Shown in pieces: positions 34,536 to 46,092 of a stretch of DNA of 64,000 bases (position 1 is its first letter; the number at the start of each line of letters is the position of its first letter). Under the pieces are notes generated by a model. That model saw only the letters and a list, made by a program, of their open reading frames with translations, made no database searches and was not told the DNA's origin. Source of the DNA: Magnolia sinica. Taxonomy: Eukaryota; Streptophyta; Magnoliopsida; Magnoliales; Magnoliaceae. A program made the translations under genes and the position numbers. The stretch is taken from the NCBI RefSeq assembly GCF_029962835.1, contig NC_080577.1, positions 8,284,501-8,348,500 on the forward strand, written 5' to 3'.

Positions 34536-35262
34536 CATGTGTGACGCAGGGATGAACGTGATGAGGATAACTACTCCGAATCCACAGAGCTTCTCTGGAG
34601 TACTCCTCATAGAGACTTCTCAAATCCACGAGGAAAGAAAGCAGAAAAATAGAAATAAATTCTAAGAAATTCGAAATTGATTAATTGATGATTAAAAACG
34701 AGTTCACAACCCTTTAAATAGGGGTACTAAGCAATGGGAAAGAAATCAGAATCAAACTACAACTAAAACTCCTAGAATCCGCGACTTACTATAAATAGTA
34801 AACTTACTATTTATAGACGGTCGTGATGTCTACTAGTGCGCAAGGTTTTCGACCAAAAATAGTAAGTGTCCTATTTGGCTTCACCAAACTGTTCCCCTAA
34901 TTATTCTAAGCTCTTTTTACATTGGACACATCTCCAAAAGCCCGACGGATGAAGAGTTATAATCAAACTCAAACTTGTTATTTATAGTAAAAACGAAATT
35001 AAAGCAAGGAAACAACCATCGATACAGGGGTTTTTTGCAATTCCGGGCTGCGTAACCCAGCGTAGCGGGGTTGGTTGGCTAAAGTAGCTCGTTCTACCCC
35101 AAAAACATATATTTTACGTTAGGTAACTCATTCCAGATTGCGAGATACGCCCGATCTAAGGTCTGACGGTCCAGATCACTTCTGTCGTCAACCAGGCCTT
35201 TTCTAATCCATCTTGGCCATGAAACTGTCTGCGACCCGCTCTACATCAATGTGCCACATATG
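34536..35262. repeat. Direct repeat unit 1 (about 0.7 kb)
   Basis: Begins GCAGGGATGAACGTGATGAGG and ends near GACCCGCTCTACATCA. It aligns with 35340-36008: shared AATCCACAGAGCTTCTCT, AATCAAACTACAACTAAAAC and AGTAAGTGTCCTAT. Its last third (TTGGTTGGCTAAAGTAGC onward) resembles the MULE-1 arm at 16465. Elements of ATAAATAGTAA are repeated inside it. Confidence 0.7.
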
Positions 35263-35339
35263 CTATCATCTGTCTTTAAGTGCTCGACATATGCCACATG
35301 TATTGCCATCAATCTAAACAAGCTTTAAGCGCTTACATG
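35263..35339. other. Spacer between the two direct repeats
   Basis: 77 bp rich in CACATATG and CACATGT. No primer-binding site, which argues against a terminal-repeat retrotransposon. Confidence 0.5.
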
Positions 35340-36008
35340 TGGTGTAGGGATGGGCGTGACGAGGTCGATCACCGTCTTCCTTGAGGGAATAACTACTCTT
35401 AATCCACGAAGCTTCTCTAGACTCTTCACAGAGATACCTCAAATCTATGAAGAAAAGAAGAAAGAATAGAAATAATTTTTAGAAATTTATAAAATAATTG
35501 ATAATTGAAATAAGCGAGTCTACAATACTTTAAATAGAGATACCAAGCCTTGGAATAAGTTTCAAAATTAAACTACAACTAAAACTGTCTAAAATTCGTA
35601 ACTTACATAGCAAATTTATTATTTATATAGTAAGTGTCCTATGTGGCTTAACCATTTTATTCTCCTAATTTTTCTAAACACTTTCATGGTGGACACAACT
35701 CTTGAAGCTCAAAGGATGAAGAGTAATAATCAAACTAAAACTTACTATAAATAGTAAAAACGAAAATAAAATGAATTTTCGACCCTCAATCTAATGGAAT
35801 CTCACAAATTCGGCATGGGCAACCCAGCATAGCCAGGTTTGTTGGCTAAAGTATCTTCTCCTATTTAAAAATCATATATGGTATGTCAAGTAACTCATTC
35901 CAATTTGCGAGATACACCTATTGTAAGGTTCCGATGGTCTGGATCACCTCCACCTCAAATTTAGCCTTCTCTAGTCCATCTTGGACATAAAAGTGTCCAC
36001 GACCCACT
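35340..36008. repeat. Direct repeat unit 2 (about 0.67 kb)
   Basis: Begins GTAGGGATGGGCGTGACGAGG and ends GACCCACTGTACATCA. Diverged direct copy of 34536-35262, including the TTTGTTGGCTAAAGTATC segment shared with MULE-1 arms. Confidence 0.7.
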
Positions 36009-36539
36009 GTACATCACTACACCAATTCCAATGTACAGATGTGCCACATGCCAAATGATCCTTCTTTTAGGATGTTTCACAAACAACATTGAGAATAATA
36101 TAGTGTACCCAAATTTGATGTTGTCCAACCAAGTTTTGCCGAGGATAAACGAGTTCAGATATGCGTATCAATGACAGAACTTTTGTTGCTACTAAACAAC
36201 ATAATCTCATGAATCCATGCAATCACAATCCCATCATTCAAATATGATCTATAAAATCTATTTTACCTTTCTTTCACCATTTTATTTACCTCACCTCATT
36301 TTTAGCCCTTGATGATTCAGAACCCACATGATTGGAGAGTAGGTATTGTAACCATTCTCCACTCTAGATCCCTTACTCCACTGCATTCAACCCAACATTG
36401 CTAGGAACCAATTTCATGAGAGGCTTTGTTCACAATTCAGAACTCACTTATATATTATAGGGTAAATGTGGCGTGCATGTGTACCGTGCATATTAATACA
36501 TGCGCCAAGAACCCTTTTTTCTGTTTTCTTTTTTTACAC
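36009..36539. other. Intergenic, nothing recognised
   Basis: About 530 bp without a gene; a short CACACTCACACCCACAAAC stretch at its right edge. Confidence 0.5.
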
Positions 36540-37010
36540 ACTCACACCCACAAACACCACAGGAGGTGTTTTTCAAACACAATTCACTTCCATGGACAAC
36601 CGCATGTCCAAACACAATTCATGGATGTTTTTGTCCATAGTTCAAGTGGACCACACAGTGGGGAATAAACACCTACCATTGAAGACTTTTTTGGGGCCCA
36701 CAGAAGTTTTGGATCAAACTGGTATTTGTGTTTTCCCTTCACTCAGGTCTATATGACCTTATTGACAGGTTGAATGGCAATAACCATCAGGGCCCTACGA
36801 AGGTTTCAACAGTGGGTGTTATTATCACCGTTGGTTCCTGTGGTGTGGTCCACTCGAGCCTTGGATCTGCCTCATTTTTGAGCCTGTACTCTAAAACGAT
36901 ATGGAAAAATGAACGGACAGTGTAGATAAAACCCATACATCATGGTGGCCCCTCAGAACCCTTGTCCGTTCCTAGCTAGGGACAGACGGGGTAGTACCCA
37001 ATCCGCATTC
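36540..37010. mobile_element. MITE, left end degenerate
   Basis: Body of the common family: AGTGGACCACACAGTGGGG, TTTTGGGGCCCACAGAAG, AGGTCTATATGACC, and right-end CATACATCATGGTGGCCCC with CCCAATCCGCATTC. The left terminus has decayed beyond recognition. Confidence 0.6.
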
Positions 37011-38566
37011 AGCAGCTAGAAACATATAAAAGGAAAGCTGTTTTTTGATTTGATAAGAACGTGAGGAAGGAGGTTCAACCATTTTCATCATCTCAACCGC
37101 ACGCGTGGCAATTTCCAGGACAGCTGCCAGAACCTTTGATCCAGGGTGACTACTACAAGAAGAGCTGTAACTATAAAAAAATGGTTGACTTGATTATTAG
37201 CCTTTGTATTTCTGGCCTTGAAATGAACGGTTACCAGAAAAAAGGCTTGTCACGGAAATGATTTTTTTTTCCCGTGACTGGGACTTTACTTTTCTAGTGA
37301 GAAACATTTTTCTAAGAATGTGGTTTTATAGAAAGTCCTAAAAATTTTAATAACCTTCGGGCCTGTTTTTATTTTTTCTAATTTTCAAAGAAAATGTTAC
37401 CCTCTTCTTTTATTTTCTAAGCTTCCAAACACCGGTTATTTGATTGATGCCAATTACACTAGATATGGCATTGAATTACTAGTTCTGCACATTGAAAGAA
37501 ATCTAACTAGTTACCACCAAGCATACATTACAATGGGGGTGGCAATGTGTCATTGGGTTCAGGTCTATATATTAAGAAAACTTGCATGTCCAACACTAAA
37601 ACTTATATGGAAGTTTACTTTCACTGGAAACCTTTTATTTTTAGTAGATTAGCTCCTTGTCATTCATGTTACCTGTAGTATTTAGAAAACTTACACACTA
37701 AGCATTGCATACTTATTAATTTTAGAAAACTTGTACACGAAGCTCTATAAATATTATGGACTCCTCACAAAAATGCGTGTGAGAGTTGTCCAAGCAAAAC
37801 ACATGTTTCTACTCTTTATGACCCAACATGACCCATTTGAAATTTATAGAGAAATGTGACTGAAATTGACATGTAACCAATTACCTTATGAGGGTCTGAT
37901 TAGGGTTAATTACCACAATGCCAGCTCTACCTATGTACTAAATGGATCAAGAATTGTGATTGAAATTGACATGTAACCAATTACCTTATGACCCAACATG
38001 ACCATTTGAAATTCATAGAGCCCAAGCCTAACCTGACCTAACGCATTTAATTATAATTGGGTTGTTCTCGCCCATTAACCTTTATCGTTTTCATAAGGTA
38101 TTGCCCATCCATAAATACCGACCAGTGCATCGTATTATTTTTGTGCATAGTTTTCTTAAGAGAGATCGTCCAATTTGTACGGTTGGGATGTTAGATAAAG
38201 GTGACGAATTGAAACTTGCACTCAAGGTGAATGCATAGGTTTCTTAAGGGAGGATCGTCCACTTTGGACAGTTGAGATGTTAGATGAAGTTGACACACAT
38301 TGACACTTGCACGCAAGGTGAACATTTTTGTGTAGATTCCTCCACACATTCAAATCAATTTCATTTCAACAAATATTGAATTTTTCATTATTTGTATTGT
38401 AAAAAATGAAATATGGACATTGAGATTAATCATTTTCTTGAAAAAAGAGTAAATGGATATTTTTCTCTAAGCATTTTTAAGATGATGTGAGATGCCTACA
38501 CTCTTGACCATTGACCTTTTAACATTTTTATAAAAATTAACTAAAAAATAAACAACCCATATAATA
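37011..38566. other. Intergenic with two short direct duplications
   Basis: No gene. GAAATTGACATGTAACCAAT with ACCTTATGA occurs at about 37862 and 37962. A unit of about 85 bp containing GGATGTTAGAT and AAGGTGAA occurs at about 38152-38235 and 38240-38325. Confidence 0.55.
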
Positions 38567-38575
38567 GCCATTTAC
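38567..38575. repeat. MULE-2 target duplication, left (GCCATTTAC)
   Basis: GCCATTTAC immediately before GAGAAATTT. The identical nine bases follow the element at 54039-54047. Confidence 0.95.
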
Positions 38576-38740
38576 GAGAAATTTGCAACTGTGGACCCCA
38601 CCTTTTATCCAGCGGTTTTTATGAAACAATACAAACTTTGCGAACGTAGACCTGCACGCACGGAGACCAAATTTCAGGATGAAAATACCCCTCCTTTTTC
38701 CATACTTTTTTCACTGCATTGCTTTCACTCCCCTTAACGA
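38576..38740 (+). repeat. MULE-2 left terminal inverted repeat
   Basis: GAGAAATTTGCAACTGTGGA, then CCCACCTTTTATCC, GAAACAATACAAACTTTGCG, GGATGAAAATACCCCTCC and TTCACTGCATTGCTTTCAC. Mirrors about 53860-54038. Confidence 0.92.
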
Positions 38741-39164
38741 AAAGACATGTGCTTCCAGCCCTACACTCTCTTGGAACAAAGAACTAAAGTACGAAGGGTT
38801 TTCTTCTCATTTTTTTGACCAAAATCTCTGTGAATCATATAGATATCCATCTAGATATCATCATTGTACATTTGTCATTTTTCATATTGGCTAAGGTTAC
38901 GTGAAATCCCATGAACTGGTTGCATCTCCTTGAAAAGGTTCAAAATATTCCCTCACTCCAAAGCACCTCTCTTCAACCTGCATTTGACCGGTATTGCAGC
39001 AGTTGGAGGTACAGATCTTGAAAAAAAAAACGCTACACTCGTACAATTGCATTGCATGCGAAGTTCGATCAATTCTATGTGTTAGGCTTAGTCACTTTCA
39101 TACGTTAGGCTTAGTTAATTTTATGCGTTGATCGATCAAATCCATGTCAAACTCGCTCAATTCA
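38741..39164. other. MULE-2 subterminal region, left
   Basis: About 420 bp between terminus and first array. Nothing recognised. The last 100 bp already carry loose GCTCAATT-type repeat words. Confidence 0.55.
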
Positions 39165-39935
39165 ATTTGAAGCTCATTCAATTCTATGTTAGGGCTCACT
39201 TGATCTCATGTTAGGCTCGCTGAATTTCATGTTTACCCTGCTCAATTTCATGCTAGGATCGCTCAATTTAATGTTTGCCCAGCTCAATTTTATGGTAGAT
39301 AAGGTCAATTTAATGTTTGCCTCGATAAATTTCATGTTAGAATCGCTCAATTTAATGTTTGCCTAGCTCAATATTATCCTATGCTCGCTTAATTTACAGT
39401 TCACCCATTCAATATCCATGCAATGCTCACTCTATTTGATGTTTGCCCCGCTCAATATCATGTTATGCTCGCTGGAAGAAATATTTGCCCAGCTCAATAT
39501 CACGTTATGCTCGCTCGAAATATCGTTTGCGCACATCAATTTCATGATATGCTAGCTCAATTTATCATTTGCCCAGCTCAATATCATGCTATGCTCTCTC
39601 GATTTAATGTTTGTTTGCATAGCTGAATTTATAGTTTGCCCCGCTCAATTTTCAGTTTGCACCATTTAATTTCATGCTTGCCCCACTGATGTTTCAGATT
39701 TTCCGGCTGAATTTTCTAGTTTGCCCCGCTCAATTTCATGTTTGCCCCACTCAATTTTCATGTTTACCCCGCTGAATTTCATGTTTGCCCCGCTCAATTT
39801 CATGTTTCCCCATTCAATTTCAGGTTTCTCCCGCTCAATTTCTAGTTTGCCCCGCTCAATTTTTAGTTTGCCCTGCAGAATTTCATGTGTGCCCCGCTCA
39901 AACTGATAATGCTTCCCTCGCTCAATGGCATGATA
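39165..39935 (-). repeat. 21-bp tandem array B1 (MULE-2, reverse orientation)
   Basis: About 36 units, degenerate on the outer side (TTAGGCTCGCTCAATTT forms) and close to consensus on the inner side (TTTGCCCCGCTCAATTTCA). It lies outside the transposase gene. Confidence 0.92.
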
Positions 39936-40192
39936 GATAGCGTCACAAGATTAAACTAGCACCACTTGAAAGCATTCGTTAACGACGAAGGCATAATTCG
40001 TATAAGATCTGGTTGTTTATTTAAAATATAAACGCGTAGCTTACGGTTTATTTCCTTAAGCTCTTTATCATGCTCATCTATAATAGAAACTCAGTTGTCG
40101 GTCCTTCATTATTTAATCAAGTTTTGTCTTATGGAAAGGTTCCATTGATTTACAATTCACTAATAATGTGTCATTGTATTGGTTTTCAAATA

Positions 40193-42594
40193 ATGGCTGC
40201 AAGAATCATGTGCTCTTTTGGCGGGGAGTTAGAATTTGAAAACAAGCGATACTCGTACATGGGTGGAAATTCAAAACAAATTACGCTACGTCTCGAGACT
40301 ACGTACAAGGAGTTTCGATCTAGAATTTACAAAATTATTAAGAGCAAACCAGAAGATTGTAATATTAGGATGAAAGTATTGAATTCTTGCACTAACAAAT
40401 CAATGCCTCCAATTGAAATCGAAGACGACGATAACGTCAGAGAGTTCCTGTGTTACCAGTTTGAGCATTCGGATAAATTCATCCTGTTAGTCATCGAGAC
40501 AATACAACACATTAATACTACAACATATGTGGACAGTGTAGTTGAGGAGTATGGCGTGGAATGCAAATACAATCCTTCTCCATTATAAGTGGTAGTAAGC
40601 AATGATCAATTGCCTGACCCGCCGCAAACATCAAACGTCGTGACTAGCCAAGTCAGTGGTGCACTTGACATTAATGGTAATTATGAGTACATGGCACCGG
40701 CTTTAGCATCAACAGCAGATCTGCCATCATCATCCACCATCCCATCTGGGCGTGTAAGCGACATTCTGCTTCGATACCTTCCCGGAACATCCAACCTCAA
40801 CACTCGTCAAGTTCTCACGCCGTTTAATGATGCTGCATTTACCAATGTAAAAATGCTGACATATACTGATTCATTATGTGAACCGATCAATATAGCCGTT
40901 GGGCAAACGTTTAAGGACAAGAGTTGGTGCCAGTATGTTTGGAGCCAATTTGCAATTCGCAATAATTTCCAGTATAGAGTAGTATACTCAAATTCTAGGA
41001 GATTTACCATGGGGTGCTTCGAAGATGCATGCAAATGGAGGGTTCATGCATCTCGGGTGAATGATACGGGGATATTCAAAATACTGACTTATACGTCAAA
41101 ACACACGTATGGCATGGCATGGATGAAGAGCGATCACCGGCAAGCCAGCAATAAGTTAGCGTGTGATCTGGTTATTAGTTGTATTGAACAACGCCTAGGG
41201 TTGAGGCCACGTGATATTATCTTCACCATGCAAGAGAAATATAATATTCGTATCAGTTATACCAAGGCATGGAGAGCTAGGGAGCTTGCAATTAATCACA
41301 TGATGGGGTCTTACAAAGAATCCTATAATCAACTCCCTATGTATTTGCATGAGTTGAGGACGGCCAACCCAGGGACAATTATTGTCGTACTTGTTAACCA
41401 ACAGACTTACAGGTTCAAGAGACGTTTTATAGCTCTCGGACAATGCATTTGAAGTTTTCAAAAATCATTGTGGAGGGTATTGGCCATTGACGGGACACAC
41501 TTAAAGGGCAAATAAAAGGGTGTTCTATTCATCGCAACGGCCTTAGATGGAGACAATCATATATTTCCAGTTGTGTTTGCCATCGGAGAATCAGAGAACA
41601 GCAATAGTTAGAATTGGTTCCTTACCTACCTTAACGATGTGTTAGGATCTGTGGAGGGTCTTGTAATTATATCCGACCGACATAAAGGTCTAATGAAAAA
41701 GGTTCCCCAAGTCTTCCCGCGTGCAATCCATGGGTATTGCCCGTACCACATCTACAGAAATTGGTGGACACTTTTAAGGACAAGTTGTTGGAGATGTATT
41801 ACTGGAGGGTTATGAAGACTTGCAGGAGGGCCGAATTGGAAAAATTAATGCATGATATCGAAATGGCCAATCCCCTAGTACATGCATGGCTGACAGAAAT
41901 CGGGTATGAGAGATGAGCATCTTCGCACTTTTAAGGAAGAAGATTCAACTTGGTCACGACAAACATATCTAAGTGCATTAATGCCCTTTTCAAAGAAGCA
42001 CGCGAATACACCATTACAAAATTGATAAAGGCTGTAATATTCAAGATACAGGAATTGTTTTATAAGAGAAGAGTCTCTGCGGCATCATTTGTGGGTCCAT
42101 TGACACCATGGGCAGAGAAACAGTTAAAGGATCTCGTGCAGAAGGCGCGAGATGTTCGCTGTCACGCTATTTCTCGAGATGAGTAGTATGTTGTTGGAGA
42201 TTATAATGATACAGTGAAGCTCAGTGAGTTTTCATGTACATGTCGTGAGTTTGGCATGAAGGGGTACCCTTGTATGCATGTTCTGTCAACATGTATAAAC
42301 TACAATCTTCCTCACTACTCATATTGCGCCCCATTCTACACGGTGCATAATTACCTGGCCACGTATAGCGAATCAGTGTATCCAGTACACGACAATTGCG
42401 AGTAAAAAATTTCAGTGGGGATGAAGGAGTATTGTGCGCAGATTAAACCCCCAAGACAGAGGAGGTCAGCTGGAAGACCCAAAAAGCTTAGAATTTCATC
42501 TCATGGAGAGGAATCAAAAACAGTAAAGTGTGGGCGATGCAAACGAACAAGGCATAATCACCGGTCGTGCAAGTTTCCCATACCCGATGTATAG
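40193..42594 (+). pseudogene. MuDR-type transposase gene, decayed
   Basis: The transposase that would cut and join element ends. An ATG at 40193 starts a PB1-like domain (CSFGGELE, YMGGNSKQITLRLETTY; about residues 5-95), in place of upstream ATGs that lack similarity. An in-frame TAA follows at 40586. The same frame continues with the Mutator DNA-binding region (FKDKSWCQYVWSQFAI, GCFEDACKWRVHASR), and the DDE core: first D in LAIDGTHLKGK, second D in VIISDRHKGLMKKVPQVFP, then HGYCPYHIYRN. Stops interrupt at 41450, near 41512 and near 41610. A frameshift lies before 41950. The SWIM zinc finger (CTCREFGMKGYPCMHV, 42235-42282), a GRPKK AT-hook-like word and a zinc knuckle (CGRCKRTRHNHRSC, with the usual Gly read as Arg) close the gene. 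Confidence 0.9.
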
Positions 42595-42983
42595 CATATC
42601 GTGTAATTTTTGTAATTTATGTTCTTTGTATGATACATAGTTTGTAGTTATGTCACATGTTCAATTTATAAGTAATTTCTAACGACCTGCGTACCAAAGT
42701 ACTTGTAGAAATGGCAGCCCACTCGATAAAGCAATAGAAGTTGTCCAACGAGTAGCAAATAAAGCAGGTATCTACCAAAAGAGAGGAATGAGGTGAAAAA
42801 GCATATAAAAGAATGAACTATTATAAACAGCTCTCGTTTAACAAATTCAACAAAAGCACTATCTTTGATGTATTATAAAAATAATATGAGCTTAGCACAA
42901 TAGCCCAAAATGATGTGTTGTTGTTGTGGGTCCCATCATGTTCTGATTTTTTGTTTCTTATTCAAAATTCAAAGATTTTTCAA
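42595..42983. other. MULE-2 spacer after transposase
   Basis: About 390 bp, A/T-rich. No gene or repeat recognised. Confidence 0.5.
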
Positions 42984-43330
42984 GGTGAATTTCATGTTTG
43001 CCCCGCTGAATTTCATGTTTGTCCCGCTCATTTCCATGTTTGCCCCGCTGAATTCCTAGTTTCCCCCATTGAATTTCATGTTTGCCCCGCTGAATTTCAT
43101 ATTTGCCCCATTGAATTTCTAGTTTGTCCCGCTCATTTCCATGTTTGCTTCGCTGAATTCCTAGTTTCCCCCGCTGAATATCATGCTTGCCCCGCTGAAT
43201 TTCATGTTTGCCCCACTGAATTTCTAGTTTCCCCCGATGAATTTCATGCTTGCCCCACTTTGTAATCTTGGTGGATGATGAAATGAACTTTCTACTTTGT
43301 CCCACTGTATTTTCAGTTTGTCCCATTATA
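42984..43330 (-). repeat. 21-bp tandem array B2 (MULE-2, reverse orientation)
   Basis: About 13-15 units (TTTGCCCCGCTGAATTTCA) with many GAATTCC variants, followed by a looser stretch to 43330. Confidence 0.92.
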
Positions 43331-43529
43331 CTCATTGAAAAGAAAAATACACATGGAATTCAATGCTTGGCAATTGCGTAGATACTAGAATGAGCAAAAG
43401 CAAAAACATGCCTGATAGACATGAACTTCACATACATAGAAGAGAAACCCCTTGGATTCAGGGATGTTTGAGATGATACCTACTTGACATGCTTGGAACC
43501 AACCAACATGTACAATGACAAATCCCCAT
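43331..43529. other. Spacer between arrays B2 and B3
   Basis: About 200 bp. It includes GCTTGGCAATTGCGTAG (about 43364), a phrase that recurs near 48404 in the Ulp1-type gene. Confidence 0.5.
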
Positions 43530-43822
43530 CTGCTCAATTCCTAGTTTGCCCTGCTACATTTCTAGTTTGGCTCGCTCATTTTCATGTTTCCCCTACTGAA
43601 TTCCCAGTTTTCCCCGCTCATTTTCATGTTTCCCCCACTGAATTCCTAGTTTGACCCACTTAATTTCATGTTTCCCCGGCTTAATTTCATGTTCGCCCCG
43701 CTGAATTCCTATTTTGCCCCGCTCAATTTAATGTTTGCCCCGCTCAATTTCATGTTTGACCCGCTGAATTTCATGTTTGGCCCGCTCATTTTCATGTTTG
43801 CCTCACTCATTTTCATGCTTGG
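43530..43822 (-). repeat. 21-bp tandem array B3 (MULE-2, reverse orientation)
   Basis: About 14 units in reverse orientation, several with TTTCCCC instead of TTTGCCCC. Confidence 0.92.
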
Positions 43823-44201
43823 GATGAGGCATGACAAAATCATCTCTAATTGTGAAGGCCCCATGATCAATCTAAGATACATGATGAAGGGGATTAAGAG
43901 TGATAAAATGAGAACATCCATACACTACTGCATATGGTGATAAAACCAAAGTGAAAATAATTTCATTTATAATCTGAGTTAGTACATTGTTCCCATACAT
44001 ACCTAACCAAGTGAAAAACATAAATAACCCAACTAATAACTATTACACTATTAAGTGGAAATGATCCACTTCTTACTACACAGTAAACACAAAGCACATA
44101 AATACTAACATGGCTGAACATAAGTGAAGGAGTCCATATATATGCATCACAACTCCCTACTATGATACCGAGTCCGGCGAGAGAGGGGGCACTCCCTCCT
44201 T

Positions 44202-45392
44202 CTATACACAAAACAAAACTGCCTTTATTGTTCGATGCATACTTTTCATCTTACGCTTCAGATATTCTTGGTCCTTCTTAAGCTCAGATCCACTAGATTC
44301 GATCGCCCCTAAACGCTCATCTAAACCCAAACGTGCATCGAGTACCTCACCTATATCATCACCCTCTTCTTCTTCTTCAGCCTCATCCTCTTCGCTGCCT
44401 TCTTCCTCTTCTTCTTCATCTTCAGCTACCTCATCTCCAACTTCTTCCAACCACCTTACTTCTTGTCTAAGGCCACATTGCATGCAATTTAAGGTGTCTT
44501 CGGTTATCACTCTTTCTGGATGTGATCGAGGGGTCGATGGATGCCCTAAACCCATTATCTCAAGCTGGATTGTAAATTAAGCGGCCAAATAGGAGGGAGA
44601 GATTCTCTTCTTGTCCTTACGGCCTTCACTATATGGTAAAGGATAATGGAGGGTAGGCACACATTCTCCCCATGCCCTATCTGGTACATTATCTCTGTAT
44701 GGTAGACAAAAACCTCTGTGTTGTTTCCCCATCTCGGATATAAATTATGTGTGAAGATGTAATGCAACAGTCTGTAAATTGAAATCATTTCTTTGTTTTT
44801 GAAACTACTCTCTCCTCCACTTCACGAGGTGGCCACACAAACTCCTGCTCAGCTCACTCCTGTGCTGCGATGTGTTCAAGTTCTTTGTGTCTACGGGGAT
44901 ATAGACTGTTCCTAATGGCAGCCCAAGTATGTTCACGATGTGTTCTACGCCGATGGGACGCACCGCGTCTCCATATGAAATATCAAATCCGAGTGGGTTG
45001 AGTCTTGCATTAACAATTCGAGAGTAGAAAAACCGTACATCATGCTCATTGGCTTGAAAATTATCTTCAAAAATAGGTCCTCAACTGTGATGCAAGAGTT
45101 GATCTAGCACGTCATTTTCGACAAACAGTCGGTCCCCCACCGTGACTTCAAAAACTACTTCTCGATCGCGATATCAACCCACATCGAATGTCCGTGCATT
45201 TTGATCGTGGGCCCTCTTCGACCTCCTCTCACGAGGTGGTTGTGAAGAACTCGTTGCACCAACATTATCCATCCTCACATTTCTTTGAATAGGTGGTGAT
45301 GATGGACTCGCATCATCCGCAACAGGCCGCCTCGTGCTTCTTAAGATCCGGGGAGATGATGGACCCGCTTGAACCACCCTCTTCTTCCCCAT
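44202..45392 (-). pseudogene. Transposon-type gene with PF20167-like region (Transposase_32), broken
   Basis: Read on the minus strand, an ATG at 45392 opens MGKKRVVQ with a Ser/Pro/Arg-rich N-terminus (ILRSTRRP, PRERRSKR) up to a stop at 45174. The frame then continues with VVFEVTVGDRLFVEND, a stop, and FYSRIVNARLNPLGFD, then RPIGVEHIVNILGLP near 44940-45000. This layout resembles the plant transposon-associated protein family called Transposase_32. The C-terminal frame 44202-44555 is acidic (a Glu/Asp run over about 30 residues), then a short coiled coil. Function is unknown. Stops and an unclear splice structure suggest it is dead. The family call is from memory of the motif and is tentative. 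Confidence 0.55.
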
Positions 45393-45419
45393 TACCGAGA
45401 TAGTCATGGGGATGGAAAA

Positions 45420-45835
45420 TATCAAGGAAAAGAACGTAATAATACCCATGAGGATGATGGGTTTGGAAGATGGGAATATGGTTATGTGAGCAAGGTTTAG
45501 AATATGAAGAGAAATGTATTTGAAAGATGAAAAGATGGTTGTGGAAGATAAAGAGAGAGGATTTGGAACTTGAGGAGATGGTAGAAGGATTAGAAATAGA
45601 GAGTATTTTATGAAGGAAGATGAAGAAAGGGGAAGGGAGATGAAGAAATGGTTAGGAAAATGAGGGTTTAAAAGATGGAAATGATGGTTGTAAAAGATGT
45701 AGATAGAGGGTTTGGAAGTTGAGAGATTAGAAAAAGAGAGGGTTTTTGTGAAGGAATATGAAGAAAGGGGAAGGGAGATGAAGAAGGGTCTGGAAAATGA
45801 GGGTTTGGGCGTGTGGGGGAGATTATATAAGCTCT
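45420..45835. other. Purine-rich tract with internal duplication
   Basis: The plus strand is almost all A and G for about 400 bp. A block containing GGGGAAGGGAGATGAAGAA occurs at about 45636 and 45767. It is upstream of the minus-strand gene. The open frame through it on the minus strand is rich in Ser, Phe and Leu because of composition only. Confidence 0.6.
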
Positions 45836-45839
45836 TCAT

Positions 45840-46092
45840 GTGGGGCCCACAATGAGACCCACCAATTTTTTAAAAAAAAAAAAGGGGGTCGAGCGGCACT
45901 ACCAACCGGACCACCAGACGGTGGAGGTAGTACCGTCGATCCGGCGACACTACTGCCCAGACTCTTTCGAGTTCGGGGCGGCGATGCCGCCGCCATCTGG
46001 TGGTCCGGGCGGTAGTGCCGCCCGACCTTTTCTTTTTTTTTTTAATTTAGTGGGGCCCCATACTCTAAAATACAATTTTGGTGGGCCCCACA
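45840..46092. mobile_element. GC-rich palindrome, fold-back type
   Basis: Nested inverted repeats: TGTGGGGCCCACA outside, T- and A-rich arms, then GGTCGAGCGGCACTACC with CCGGACCACCAGACGG at left (45886-45923) mirrored by CCATCTGGTGGTCCGG with GCGGTAGTGCCGCCCGACC at right (45991-46025). It could form a cruciform of about 90-bp arms. It sits close to the point where array orientation flips in MULE-2. Confidence 0.7.

Noticed and set aside
34536-36008. A TRIM retrotransposon with two LTRs
   Set aside because: The 77-bp spacer has no primer-binding site or polypurine tract and the units are too diverged to be a simple LTR pair.
45393-45839. N-terminal extension of the minus-strand gene, rich in Ser, Phe and Leu
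   Set aside because: Caused by the purine-rich tract; the ATG at 45392 is a better start.
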